Below, one piece after another: positions 1 through 9,208 of a DNA stretch of 64,000 nt. Below the pieces are notes generated by a model. It was not told the origin of the DNA and ran no database searches. It worked only from the letters and a program-made list of their open reading frames with translations. Source of the DNA: Sinomonas atrocyanea (GTDB taxonomy: Bacteria; Actinomycetota; Actinomycetes; Actinomycetales; Micrococcaceae); NCBI RefSeq assembly GCF_030812675.1, contig NZ_JAUSTE010000003.1:186001-250000 (forward strand), read 5' to 3'. Both the position numbers and the translations under genes were made by a program. Each line of letters begins with the position of its first letter. Position 1 is the first letter of the stretch.

Positions 1-567
1 GTAGCCCTGTCCGGCGACCGCCTCGATCTCCCGCCGGAACTGGTCCCTGTCCACCATGGTGTGCGGCGTGAATGCCGTGAGCTCGAGGGTCTCCACGAGG
101 TCAGTGCGGGCGGGCTCGGAGGCGAAGGCGACGAGCACCTTGCCCATCGAGGTGCAGTGCAGCGGCCCCCGGCGGCCAGGCTCTCCACTGACGCTCACCG
201 AGTGGCTGCCCTGGACGTGGTGCACGTAGAGCTGGTGGTGCCCGTCGATGACGGACATGAGCGCGCTCTCGGCGGTCTGGTCGGCGAGCCGGCGGAGCAC
301 GGGCAGGGCGGAGCCTGCGAACCCGTGCCGGTGGGCGACGCGGCTGGCCAGGGAGAAGGTCTGGAGCCCGAGGCTGTAGCGGCGGCTGACCTCGTCGACG
401 CACGCGTAGCCGTCCCGCACGAGGGCGGCGGCCAGGCGGTGGGCCGTGCTCAGGGGGAACCCGGCCCTCCTCGCCACCTCCGAGAGGGACGCCCCGTCGG
501 GGTAGTCGCCGAGCAGAGTCAGCAGCAGCAGGGCCTTCCCGACCATGTCAGGAGGAGTCTGGGTCAT
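1..567 (-). CDS. IclR-family transcriptional regulator (3' end outside window)
   Basis: Reading the minus strand from ATG 567 gives 189 codons open to the window edge, so about 60 C-terminal residues are missing compared with the usual ~250. The N-terminus carries a winged HTH (residues about 5-60, with GASLSEVARRAGFPLSTAHR), followed by the start of the IclR effector domain. The gene is divergent from a sugar-acid-type permease operon, the usual layout for an IclR regulator of catabolism. Two TTCCAT-type palindromes lie in the shared promoter region and are its likely operators. The effector cannot be deduced; a product of the permease operon is the obvious guess. Confidence 0.88.
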   Translation of the reverse strand, partial: MTQTPPDMVGKALLLLTLLGDYPDGASLSEVARRAGFPLSTAHRLAAALVRDGYACVDEVSRRYSLGLQTFSLASRVAHRHGFAGSALPVLRRLADQTAESALMSVIDGHHQLYVHHVQGSHSVSVSGEPGRRGPLHCTSMGKVLVAFASEPARTDLVETLELTAFTPHTMVDRDQFRREIEAVAGQGY

Positions 568-588
568 GGCCCCAGTATGCCAGAACCA

Positions 589-603
589 TTCCACGATATG
601 GGA
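589..603. promoter_or_regulatory. Putative IclR operator, copy 1
   Basis: TTCCACGATATGGGA is an imperfect inverted repeat with a 3-nt centre, 22 bp upstream of the IclR start. It matches the better copy at 694-708 at most positions. Confidence 0.5.
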
Positions 604-693
604 GGGGATGCCGGTAGGAGGAAATTTCTGGTCGCGACCCCTTGTGCACCCGCGCGGGAGGGCGCAGACTGGATTCCAAGTGGCGACAAGCCC

Positions 694-708
694 TTCCATC
701 ATATGGAA
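694..708. promoter_or_regulatory. Putative IclR operator, copy 2
   Basis: TTCCATCATATGGAA has perfect 6-bp arms (TTCCAT/ATGGAA) around a 3-nt centre. It lies 20 bp before the permease start, so binding could block that promoter. The length and TTCCA arms fit known IclR-type sites; the assignment rests on position. Confidence 0.6.
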
Positions 709-728
709 CATCACAGTGAGGTGATCTC

Positions 729-2048
729 ATGTCCGACTCCGCCATGCGCCCCGGGTCCACCCGGGCGGCCGCGGCCTCTCCTGGCCATGCACGCTGGGCC
801 CGGCTCCTTCCGATTGCATTCGTGACCTATTCGCTGGCCTATCTGGACCGCTCGAACTACTCGATCGGCGTGGCCGGCGGGATGAAGGGCGACCTGCATC
901 TGGATGCGGGGGTCTCGGCGCTGCTGGGAGCCCTGTTCTTCCTTGGCTACTTCCTCTTCCAGGTGCCCGCCGGCATCTATGCCGAGCGGCGCAGCGCCCG
1001 CACCCTGATCTTCTGGAGCCTGCTCGCCTGGGGCGTGCTGGCCTCCCTGCAGGGCGTGGTCTCCTCCGTCCCGTGGCTCATGGTGGTGCGCTTCCTCCTC
1101 GGCGTCGTCGAGGCCGCCGTCCTGCCGGCCATGGTGATCTTCCTGAGCCACTGGTTCACGAAGGCCGAGCGCGGACGCGCCAACACCTACCTGATCCTCG
1201 GCAACCCGGTCACGGTCCTGTGGCTCACGGCGGTCTCCGGCTACCTCGTCGAGGCGACGTCGTGGCGCTGGATGTTCATCATCGAGGGCGTTCCGGCCAT
1301 CGTCTGGGCCTTCGTGTTCCGGGCGCTCGTCGCCGACCACCCGCACCAGGCGGCCTGGCTCAGCAAGGAGGAGCGCGGCTACGTCGAGGACGCCCTGGAC
1401 GCCGAGCAGCGCGCGATGACCCCGGCAGCCTCGCTGTGGAGCGCGCTGCGGTCCCGCAACGTCGTCATCCTGTCCGTGCAGTACTTCCTGTGGAGCCTCG
1501 GCGTCTACGGGTTCGTCTTCTGGCTGCCGTCGATCGTGAAGGCCGCGAGCGGCGAGGGGATCGGGATGACCGGCCTCATCTCCGCCATCCCGTACGTGTT
1601 CGCCGTGATCCTCATGGTCGTCAACAGCCGGCTCTCGGACCTCTCCGGCCACCGCAACCGCTACGTCTGGCCATGGCTGGCGCTCAGCGCCGTCGCGTTC
1701 TACGGCTCCTACCTCATCGGGCCCAAGAACTTCTGGGCGGCCTTCGTCCTCCTCGTGGTCGCGGGCGCGGCCATGTACGCCCCGTACGGGCCGTTCTTCG
1801 CCGCGATCCCGGAGCTCATGCCGCGCGAGGTGGCAGGCCCCGCCATCGCGCTGGTGAACTCCCTCGGCGCCCTCGGCGGCTTCGTCGGCTCCTACTTCGT
1901 GGGCTGGCTCGACGGCGCCACGGGCTCGAGCAGCGCCTCCTTCCTGCTCATGGCCGCGAGCCTCGCCGGATCCGCCGTGCTCATCCCCTTCGTCCGGCCC
2001 CGCGCGGCCGCGCCGTCCCGGTCCACGCTCCGCACCGCGGAGTCCTGA
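729..2048 (+). CDS. MFS permease, anion:cation symporter (ACS) type
   Basis: A 439-residue protein with about 12 hydrophobic segments. Early residues include YLDRSNYSIGVAGGMKGDL, typical of the ACS group that takes up sugar acids (glucarate, galactonate, hexuronate) and some aromatic acids. It should act in the cytoplasmic membrane as a proton- or cation-coupled importer. An AGGTGAT ribosome site precedes ATG 729. It is the first gene of an operon with a FAH hydrolase, a KDG-type kinase and two RuMP-type enzymes (gap to the next gene 1 bp), so its substrate is probably a sugar acid or related carboxylate. The exact substrate is unknown. Confidence 0.85.
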   Translation: MSDSAMRPGSTRAAAASPGHARWARLLPIAFVTYSLAYLDRSNYSIGVAGGMKGDLHLDAGVSALLGALFFLGYFLFQVPAGIYAERRSARTLIFWSLLAWGVLASLQGVVSSVPWLMVVRFLLGVVEAAVLPAMVIFLSHWFTKAERGRANTYLILGNPVTVLWLTAVSGYLVEATSWRWMFIIEGVPAIVWAFVFRALVADHPHQAAWLSKEERGYVEDALDAEQRAMTPAASLWSALRSRNVVILSVQYFLWSLGVYGFVFWLPSIVKAASGEGIGMTGLISAIPYVFAVILMVVNSRLSDLSGHRNRYVWPWLALSAVAFYGSYLIGPKNFWAAFVLLVVAGAAMYAPYGPFFAAIPELMPREVAGPAIALVNSLGALGGFVGSYFVGWLDGATGSSSASFLLMAASLAGSAVLIPFVRPRAAAPSRSTLRTAES

Positions 2049-2049
2049 G

Positions 2050-2814
2050 ATGCGCGTGTGCAGGATCGCCCATGCCGGCGGCACGGACTACGCGAGCTGG
2101 GACGGCGGGGAGTTCGCCGTGCTCGCCGACCCCTTCGCGGGCCGGCCGCGGCACACCGGCACCCGCATCCCCGCCGCCGGGGCCCGGCTGCTCGCGCCGG
2201 TCGAGCCCCGCACCGTGGTCGGCATGGCCCGCAACACCGGCCCCGAGGACCGGGCCCTCCCCCCGCGGGCGTTCCTGAAGGCCGCCCGCACCGTGGTCGG
2301 CCCCGGGGCCGCGCTGCGGCTGCCGGACGACGCCGGCCGGACCGTGGCCGAGGGCGAGCTCGCCCTCGTGATCGGCCGGGACACGTCGGGAGTGCGGGCC
2401 TCGGACCTGCTCTCCTGCGTCCTGGGCATCACCGTCGCCAACGACGTCACGGACCGGGACGCCCAGGGAGGCGACCCGCTCTGGACCGCTGCGAAGAGCC
2501 GGCACACGTTCACCCCCGTCGGGCCCTGGATCGACACGGACCTCGACCCGGCGGACCTCTCCATCACCGTGGACGTCAACGGGGCCGAGGCGAGCCGGGC
2601 GTCCACGGCCGGGCTGGCCCGCGACCCGGGCGAGATCCTCGCCTATCTCGCCCAGCTGATGCCCCTGGGGCCGGGTGACCTCGTCCTCACCGGCGCTCCG
2701 GGACGCGACGTCCCGCTCACGCCCGGGGACTCGGTCTCCGTGCGCATCGACGGGCTCGGAGAGCTGGGCAACACCGTGGAGGCCGGGTCGCCGAGGCAGG
2801 AGGCCGCGGCATGA
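2050..2814 (+). CDS. Fumarylacetoacetate hydrolase (FAH) family protein
   Basis: A 254-residue FAH-fold enzyme. Visible family features are the metal-binding E-x-E (Glu101/Glu103 in EGELALVIGR), Asp132 in NDVTDRD, and the catalytic-loop lysine Lys149 followed by TFTPVGPW. Family members hydrolyse acylpyruvates or decarboxylate/hydrate 2-oxo acids, including 2,4-diketo-3-deoxy sugar acids. The last codon overlaps the kinase start (ATGA), so the two are translationally coupled. With a KDG-type kinase next door, a 2-keto-3-deoxy acid or its oxidised form is a plausible substrate; this is inferred from context. Confidence 0.8.
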   Translation: MRVCRIAHAGGTDYASWDGGEFAVLADPFAGRPRHTGTRIPAAGARLLAPVEPRTVVGMARNTGPEDRALPPRAFLKAARTVVGPGAALRLPDDAGRTVAEGELALVIGRDTSGVRASDLLSCVLGITVANDVTDRDAQGGDPLWTAAKSRHTFTPVGPWIDTDLDPADLSITVDVNGAEASRASTAGLARDPGEILAYLAQLMPLGPGDLVLTGAPGRDVPLTPGDSVSVRIDGLGELGNTVEAGSPRQEAAA

Positions 2815-3773
2815 GCCCGGACCTGGACGCCGTAACGTTCGGCGAGGCCATGGCCATGTTCATGGCGTGCGAGCCCGGCCCACTGCACGAGGTCACCACG
2901 TTCGAGCGCGGCCTGGCGGGCGCGGAGACCAACGTCGCCGTCGGGCTCGCCCGGCTCGGCCACCGGTCGGGCTGGATCGGGCGCGTGGGGGCCGACCCGT
3001 TCGGGACGTACGCCCTCGAGACCCTCCGCGCCGAGGGCGTGGACACGGGCGCGGCGACGGTGGACGACACCGCCCCCACCGGCTTCCAGCTCAAGGGCCT
3101 GTCCCTCGGGGGCGACCCCGAGGTGCGGTACTTCCGCGCGGGCTCCGCCGGGAGCCGGCTCGCCGCGAGCGAGGCGGCCGACGCGTGCATCGCCTCGGCC
3201 CGGCACCTGCACCTCACCGGCATCCCGCTCGCACTCTCGCCGAGCACCCGGGCCTTCGCACTGCGCGCCCTCGAGGTGGCCCGCGCCCACGGCGCGACCG
3301 TCTCCTTCGACCCCAACATCAGGCCCACCCTGTGGACGAGTGAGGCCGAGCTGATCGAGTGGACGAACGCCGTCGCGAGCAGGGCCGACTGGGTCCTGCC
3401 GGGCCGCGCCGAGGGGCTGCTCCTCACCGGCCGGGACAGCGCCGACGGCATCGCCGACTTCTACCTCGCGCTCGGCGCCTCACGGGTCGCCGTCAAGGAC
3501 GGCGCGGCCGGCGCGTCCCTCCACACCGCGGGGGGCCGGTGGGACCACGCGGGCTTCCGGGTCAGCGTGGTCGACACCGTCGGGGCGGGCGACGGGTTCG
3601 CCGCCGGCTTCATCAGCGCGCTCCTCGACGGGCTCGACGACGCCTCCGCCCTCGAGCGCGCGAGCGCCGTCGGCGCCCTGGCCACCACCCACCGCGGCGA
3701 CCGCGACGGCCTCCCCACCCGGGAGCAGCTCGCCGCCTTCACCGCCGCCGCCACCCTGGCGCCGGCTCCCTGA
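2811..3773 (+). CDS. kdgK: PfkB-family sugar kinase, probably 2-keto-3-deoxygluconate kinase
   Basis: A 320-residue ribokinase-fold kinase. The C-terminal PfkB signature D255-TVGAGDG places the catalytic base at Asp261, and the N-terminal GGAETNVAVGLARLG-like segment forms the sugar site. It most resembles KDG kinases, which phosphorylate 2-dehydro-3-deoxygluconate to KDPG. Its start overlaps the FAH gene by 4 bp, and an 18-bp gap separates it from the hexulose-phosphate synthase gene. No KDPG aldolase is in this operon, although one lies at 57.4 kb. A fructokinase or another 2-keto-3-deoxy acid kinase cannot be excluded. Confidence 0.72.
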   Translation: MSPDLDAVTFGEAMAMFMACEPGPLHEVTTFERGLAGAETNVAVGLARLGHRSGWIGRVGADPFGTYALETLRAEGVDTGAATVDDTAPTGFQLKGLSLGGDPEVRYFRAGSAGSRLAASEAADACIASARHLHLTGIPLALSPSTRAFALRALEVARAHGATVSFDPNIRPTLWTSEAELIEWTNAVASRADWVLPGRAEGLLLTGRDSADGIADFYLALGASRVAVKDGAAGASLHTAGGRWDHAGFRVSVVDTVGAGDGFAAGFISALLDGLDDASALERASAVGALATTHRGDRDGLPTREQLAAFTAAATLAPAP

Positions 3774-3791
3774 CCCGAGGAGGACACCCCT

Positions 3792-4445
3792 GTGGAGCTC
3801 CAGATAGCACTCGACCGCATCCCCCGGGAGCGGGCGCTCGCCCTCGCGCGGGCCCTGGCCCCCTCTGCCGACGTCATCGAGGTGGGCACCTCGCTCATCA
3901 AGGCGCACGGCATGGGGCTGCTCGCCGAGATCGCAGCGGCAGCGGGGTCCACCCCCGTCCTCGCGGACCTCAAGACGGCCGACGACGCCGCGACCGAGTT
4001 CCGGATGGCGTTCGAGGCCGGCGCGCGGTCGGCGACCGTCCTCGGCGTCGCCCATGACGCGACCATCGAGAAGGCCGTCCGGACGGCGCAGGACCACGGT
4101 GCGGAGACCGTCGTCGACCTCATGGCCACGAGCGAGGAGCGGCGGGCCGGGTTCGCCGCAGACCTGCCCGACGAGGTAGTCCTGGCCGCCCATGTGGCCA
4201 AGGACGTCCAGGCCGCGCACGCCGGCCCCGCGAGCCTGCTCGGCGAGTGGGCGGCCGGACGCAGGCTCGCGCTCGCCGGCGGACTGGGCGTGGACGACCT
4301 GCCGGCGCTCGCCGCCCTCCCGCGCCTGCGCGTGATCGTGGGCGGCTCCGTGACGGGCGCGCCCGATCCCCTCGCCGCCGCGGAGCAGCTCCGCGACCGC
4401 ATCGACAGCCTGAACAGCCCCGAGAGGACCCGCAGTGGCCGATGA
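3792..4445 (+). CDS. hxlA: 3-hexulose-6-phosphate synthase-like (HUMPS/OMPDC superfamily)
   Basis: 217 residues starting at GTG 3792 behind GAGGAGGA. A single TIM barrel carries the suprafamily motif D59-L-K61-T-A-D64 and the phosphate-binding VGGSVTGA near the C-terminus. HPS condenses formaldehyde with ribulose 5-phosphate; the sister enzyme KGPDC decarboxylates 3-keto-L-gulonate 6-phosphate. A phosphohexuloisomerase follows with an 11-bp overlap, which favours HPS. In the RuMP cycle the pair would fix or detoxify formaldehyde, fitting the one-carbon genes at 5.7-9.0 kb on the other strand. The sugar-acid operon context leaves a decarboxylase role open. Confidence 0.78.
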   Translation: MELQIALDRIPRERALALARALAPSADVIEVGTSLIKAHGMGLLAEIAAAAGSTPVLADLKTADDAATEFRMAFEAGARSATVLGVAHDATIEKAVRTAQDHGAETVVDLMATSEERRAGFAADLPDEVVLAAHVAKDVQAAHAGPASLLGEWAAGRRLALAGGLGVDDLPALAALPRLRVIVGGSVTGAPDPLAAAEQLRDRIDSLNSPERTRSGR

Positions 4446-4989
4446 TCCCCTGACCACGATCGCCCGCGAACTGGAGCCGGTCCTCGCGCGTGTCGACCGC
4501 GACGAGCTCCACGCGACGGTGCACGCGCTCGAGGAGGCGCCGCGTGTCTTCGTCACCGGCGAGGGCCGCTCGGGCCTCATGGCGCGGGCCTTCGCGATGC
4601 GTCTCATGCACCTGGGCCTGACCGTCCACGTAATCGGAGAGACCACCACCCCGGCGGTCGGCGCCCGAGACCTCCTCGTGGCCGTCTCCGGGTCCGGCAC
4701 CACGGGCCACACCGTGCAGATCGCCCAGTCCGCCGCGGCGGCCGGGGCACGGGTGCACGCGGTCACCTCGGACCCTGATTCCCCGCTCGGTCAGCTCGCC
4801 GGGACGCGGCTCGTCCTCCCGGCCGCCACGAAGTACCGGCGCCCGGGCGAGGCCCCCAGCATCCAGCCGCTCTCGAGCCTGTTCGACCAGGCAACCCACC
4901 TGGCGCTGGACGCGGCGTGCCTGATCCTCGCCGGGCGGAGGCAGGTCGACAACGCCGCCGCCCGGGCGGCGCACGCCAACACCGAGTAG
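4435..4989 (+). CDS. hxlB: 6-phospho-3-hexuloisomerase (SIS domain)
   Basis: 184 residues from GTG 4435, preceded by GAGAGGA and overlapping hxlA by 11 bp. A single SIS domain shows the HPI pattern GEGRSGLMARAFAMRLMHLG (about residues 42-61) and a VSGSGTTGHT phosphate loop. It converts hexulose 6-phosphate to fructose 6-phosphate in the ribulose monophosphate pathway. The last codons and stop lie in the first unit of a 35-bp tandem repeat (4981-5050). Confidence 0.85.
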   Translation: MADDPLTTIARELEPVLARVDRDELHATVHALEEAPRVFVTGEGRSGLMARAFAMRLMHLGLTVHVIGETTTPAVGARDLLVAVSGSGTTGHTVQIAQSAAAAGARVHAVTSDPDSPLGQLAGTRLVLPAATKYRRPGEAPSIQPLSSLFDQATHLALDAACLILAGRRQVDNAAARAAHANTE

Positions 4990-5050
4990 GCGGCGGACCC
5001 GAGTAGGCGGGCGGCACCGAGTAGGCAGCGGACCCGAGTAGGCGGGCGGC
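4981..5050. repeat. Two-unit 35-bp tandem duplication over the hxlB stop
   Basis: Units 4981-5015 and 5016-5050 differ at one base. Each holds two internal copies of the CCGAGTAGGC core. The first unit contains the final Thr-Glu-stop of hxlB, so the duplication added a second copy of the gene end between convergent hxlB and padR. Confidence 0.9.
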
Positions 5051-5059
5051 CGCGCCGGA

Positions 5060-5680
5060 TCAGGCGCCGGTGGCGCGTGTGCCGGCCCACCCGCCGTCGG
5101 CCGCCTCGAGACCCTCGACGAGCTCGAGGCCGCGGCGCGCCCAGGCGATCTCCGACCGTGCGCGGTCCACGAGGCCCTCGTAGGTGAAGCGCTTGAAGGC
5201 CACGGTCCGCTCGCGCGCCCCGGGCTCGGTCACCGCGAGCCTGCGGGCCAGCATCGGGTTCGCGACGGCGTCGATGCGGCGGAGCTCGCCCTCCCACTGC
5301 GCCAGCTCGCCCTCCCACTGCGTGATGTGCGCGCGGAAGAACTCGCGGGCCGCCGCCGGCGTGGCCGCCTCGAGGTAGGCGGCGCGCAGGTGGGCGGGGT
5401 CGCGGACCCGCGCGTACTCGAGCGGGGTGCCCATCCAGTCGAGGAAGGCCCGCTCCCCCGCCGGGGTGACGTGGTAGACCCGGCGCGTGGCGCGCTGGCC
5501 TCTGGCCTGCTCCTCGCCCTCAATGAGGCCCTCGGCCTCCATCTTGCGCAGCTCGGGGTAGATCTGGGAGTCGGGGGCGTGCCACACGTGCCCCACCGAG
5601 AGGGAGAACTGCTTCTGCAGGTCGTAGCCCGAGAGCGGGCCGACCCGGAGCAGGGCGAGCAGCGCGAACCTCAGGCTCAT
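5060..5680 (-). CDS. PadR-family transcriptional regulator
   Basis: An N-terminal PadR winged helix (LLRVGPLSGYDLQKQF, then a YPELRKMEAEGLI wing) is followed by a Vir/PadR C-terminal dimerisation helix region, about 206 residues in all. I chose ATG 5680 because AAGGAGGT lies 4 bp upstream; a GTG 18 bp earlier (5698) is in frame but has no such site. PadR proteins often control phenolic-acid and aromatic detoxification genes. It lies 60 bp after the ligM/purU/metF operon on the same strand and may be its last gene or its regulator. Confidence 0.85.
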   Translation of the reverse strand: MSLRFALLALLRVGPLSGYDLQKQFSLSVGHVWHAPDSQIYPELRKMEAEGLIEGEEQARGQRATRRVYHVTPAGERAFLDWMGTPLEYARVRDPAHLRAAYLEAATPAAAREFFRAHITQWEGELAQWEGELRRIDAVANPMLARRLAVTEPGARERTVAFKRFTYEGLVDRARSEIAWARRGLELVEGLEAADGGWAGTRATGA

Positions 5681-5740
5681 CGGACCTCCTTGAGACACGG
5701 ACTCGGCACGGGGCGGTGTGCCCCGTGCCGAGTTCCCAAC

Positions 5741-7192
<1,452 letters not shown>

Positions 7193-8065
7193 TCAGAAGA
7201 CGATGGTCTGGTTGCCGTGCCGGATCACGCGGTCCTCGGCGTGCCACTGCACGGCGCGGGAGAGCACGGCGCGCTCCACGTAGGCGCCGCGGGCCTGGAG
7301 GTCGGCGGCGGTGTGGGCGTGCGTGGCGCGGGCCACGTCCTGCTCGATGATGGGTCCCTCGTCGAGGTCCTTGGTCACGTAGTGGGCGGTCGCGCCGATG
7401 AGCTTCACGCCGCGCTCCTTGGCCTTGCGGTAGGGCGCGGCCCCGATGAACGCCGGCAGGAACGAGTGGTGGATGTTGATCAGCGGGACCCTGACCCGGT
7501 CGAGGAAGTCCGCGGAGATGATCTGCATGTAGCGGGCGAGGACCACGAAGTCGACGTTGCCCGCCAGGAGCTTGAGGATCTCATCCTCGGCGCCGGACTT
7601 GTCCGGGCCGGCGGAGGGGACGTGGAAGAACGGGATGCCGAACGAGCGCACGTCCTCCGCGGTGTTGGTGTGGTTGGAGATCACCATCGGGATGGTCACG
7701 GGCAGTTCGCCCCGCCGGTGCCGCCACAGCAGTTCGAGGAGGCAGTGGTCCGAGGTCGAGGCCATGATGGCCATCCGCTTGGGCACGGACAGGTCCGTGA
7801 GCGTCCACTGCATGTCCAGCGGGCCGAGGGTCGCGGCAAGGTCCGCCTCCAGATCCGGCATCGCGAGCGCGAGGTCGGGCCGGATGAACTCGACCCGCTG
7901 GAAGAAGTCCCCGCCCGTGGGGTCGGTGGAGTACTGGTCGAGCGTGACGATGTTGCCCTGGTTGCGGGTCACGAGCGCCGCGACGGCCGCCACGATGCCA
8001 GCCTTGTCGGGCCCGTGCACGATCAGGCAGGCGCGGTCCTTCCGGGCTTCGGTGTGCAGTGCCAT
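7193..8065 (-). CDS. purU: Formyltetrahydrofolate deformylase
   Basis: A 290-residue protein with an N-terminal ACT domain (about 1-85, GPDKAGIVAAVAALV) and a C-terminal formyltransferase fold containing NIHHSFLPAFIGAAPY and DLDEGPIIEQD (the catalytic His and Asp regions). It hydrolyses 10-formyl-THF to THF and formate, regenerating free THF. Placed 6 bp after metF and 39 bp before ligM, it completes a one-carbon disposal line for demethylation. The bifunctional FolD needed between MetF and PurU is not in this window. Confidence 0.93.
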   Translation of the reverse strand: MALHTEARKDRACLIVHGPDKAGIVAAVAALVTRNQGNIVTLDQYSTDPTGGDFFQRVEFIRPDLALAMPDLEADLAATLGPLDMQWTLTDLSVPKRMAIMASTSDHCLLELLWRHRRGELPVTIPMVISNHTNTAEDVRSFGIPFFHVPSAGPDKSGAEDEILKLLAGNVDFVVLARYMQIISADFLDRVRVPLINIHHSFLPAFIGAAPYRKAKERGVKLIGATAHYVTKDLDEGPIIEQDVARATHAHTAADLQARGAYVERAVLSRAVQWHAEDRVIRHGNQTIVF

Positions 8066-8071
8066 GGCGGC

Positions 8072-8959
8072 CTAGGACCGTTCGGCGGTGAAGGTGCGCA
8101 CCCAGTCGGCGGTCGCCTTGAGGCCGCCGAACGTGTAGAAGTGCAGGCCGACCTTGCCGGGGATCCCCGGGTGCGGCCACGCGTCCGTGAGGGCGGAGGC
8201 GAGGTCGTCGACGAAGTGCTCCGGCCCGGCCTCGCCGAGCAGGTTCGTGAGGGAGAAGCCGTACTTCTTCACGATCATGGCGTTGGCGCCCACGCCGAAA
8301 CGCCGCGCGAAGCCCAGGAGTCGCTTGATCCCGGCCGGGCCCGGGGTGCCCACGCGGATGGGGGCCTCGATGCCCTTGGCGCGCACGCCCGCGATCCATT
8401 CGGCCACCGGCTCGGTGTCGAAGGCGAACTGGGTGAGGATGACGGCGCCGAGCCCCTGGTCCTTCAAGGCCGCGGCCTTGTCCTCGAGGGCCCGGGCGAG
8501 GGTCTCCTTCGAGATGTCGGGGTGGCCCTCGGGATAGCCGCCGATGCCGACCTCGCGCACGCCGTACTGCTGGAGCACGCCGCTGGAGATGACGGCGAGC
8601 GAGTCCTCGTAGGGGCCCTCCGGGACGGACGGGTCGCCGCCCACGGTGAACACGTGCTCGCTCGCGCCCACCTCCTGGAGGCGGCCGAGGAACTCCTCGA
8701 GCTCGCCCTGGGACTTGAGCCGGCGCGCGGAGATGTGCGGGACGGGCGTGAACCCGTGCTCGCGGACGGCCTTCGCCGCGGCCACCCGCATCTCGAGGTC
8801 CTCGTTGCCGAGGAAGGTGATGTTGATCCGCGTGCCGGCCGGGATGTGGTCCTTGGCCTCGAGCAGGCCCGGCACGTCCTTGCCGGTCATCTCGAGCGAG
8901 AAGTTGTCGATCAGCTGCAGCGATGCTTCGCGGTTCGCCGCGGGTGCGCTCTTTGCCAC
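8072..8959 (-). CDS. metF: Methylenetetrahydrofolate reductase
   Basis: A 295-residue flavin TIM barrel typical of MetF, with NFSLEMTGKDVPGLLEAKD at the N-terminus, VGGDPS in the middle and a central ILTQFAFD strand. In biosynthesis it makes 5-methyl-THF. In demethylation operons, as with SYK-6 ligM/metF, it oxidises 5-methyl-THF back to methylene-THF. First gene of metF-purU-ligM, directly behind a good promoter at 9005-9033. A second, methionine-dedicated MetF elsewhere in the genome would support a catabolic role. Confidence 0.9.
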   Translation of the reverse strand: MAKSAPAANREASLQLIDNFSLEMTGKDVPGLLEAKDHIPAGTRINITFLGNEDLEMRVAAAKAVREHGFTPVPHISARRLKSQGELEEFLGRLQEVGASEHVFTVGGDPSVPEGPYEDSLAVISSGVLQQYGVREVGIGGYPEGHPDISKETLARALEDKAAALKDQGLGAVILTQFAFDTEPVAEWIAGVRAKGIEAPIRVGTPGPAGIKRLLGFARRFGVGANAMIVKKYGFSLTNLLGEAGPEHFVDDLASALTDAWPHPGIPGKVGLHFYTFGGLKATADWVRTFTAERS

Positions 8960-9004
8960 GTTCGGGACTCCTTTCGCACGGGCGCCACGTTGCGTCCTGT
9001 GTTG

Positions 9005-9033
9005 AATCTAACTATCTACATAGGGAATGTCCA
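9005..9033 (-). promoter_or_regulatory. Promoter of the metF-purU-ligM operon with embedded palindrome
   Basis: On the minus strand a -35 TGGACA (9028-9033) and -10 TAGATT (9005-9010) are separated by exactly 17 bp. The spacer contains CTATCTACATAG (9012-9023), an inverted repeat CTAT-N4-ATAG that could be an operator. The rest of the gap up to the aldehyde dehydrogenase stop holds no gene. Confidence 0.6.
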
Positions 9034-9172
9034 TAGGTATTGCGGTCAGAGTTCTGCGCGCTGCCACGACGTGCCGCGGTGCGGCCGGTGAAGAACCCCC
9101 GGGGCGGGCGGAGGCGAGGAGGAGGGCCAGGCGCGGGCGCCGCGCCGCGGTCGGCGCCTGCGCCCGCTCCCC

Positions 9173-9202
9173 CATTGTCCTGGCCGGCATTGTCCTGGCC
9201 GG
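9173..9202. repeat. 15-bp tandem repeat, two exact copies
   Basis: CATTGTCCTGGCCGG occurs at 9173-9187 and again at 9188-9202, just downstream of the aldehyde dehydrogenase stop on the minus strand. No function is evident. Confidence 0.85.
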
Positions 9203-9208
9203 GTACAG

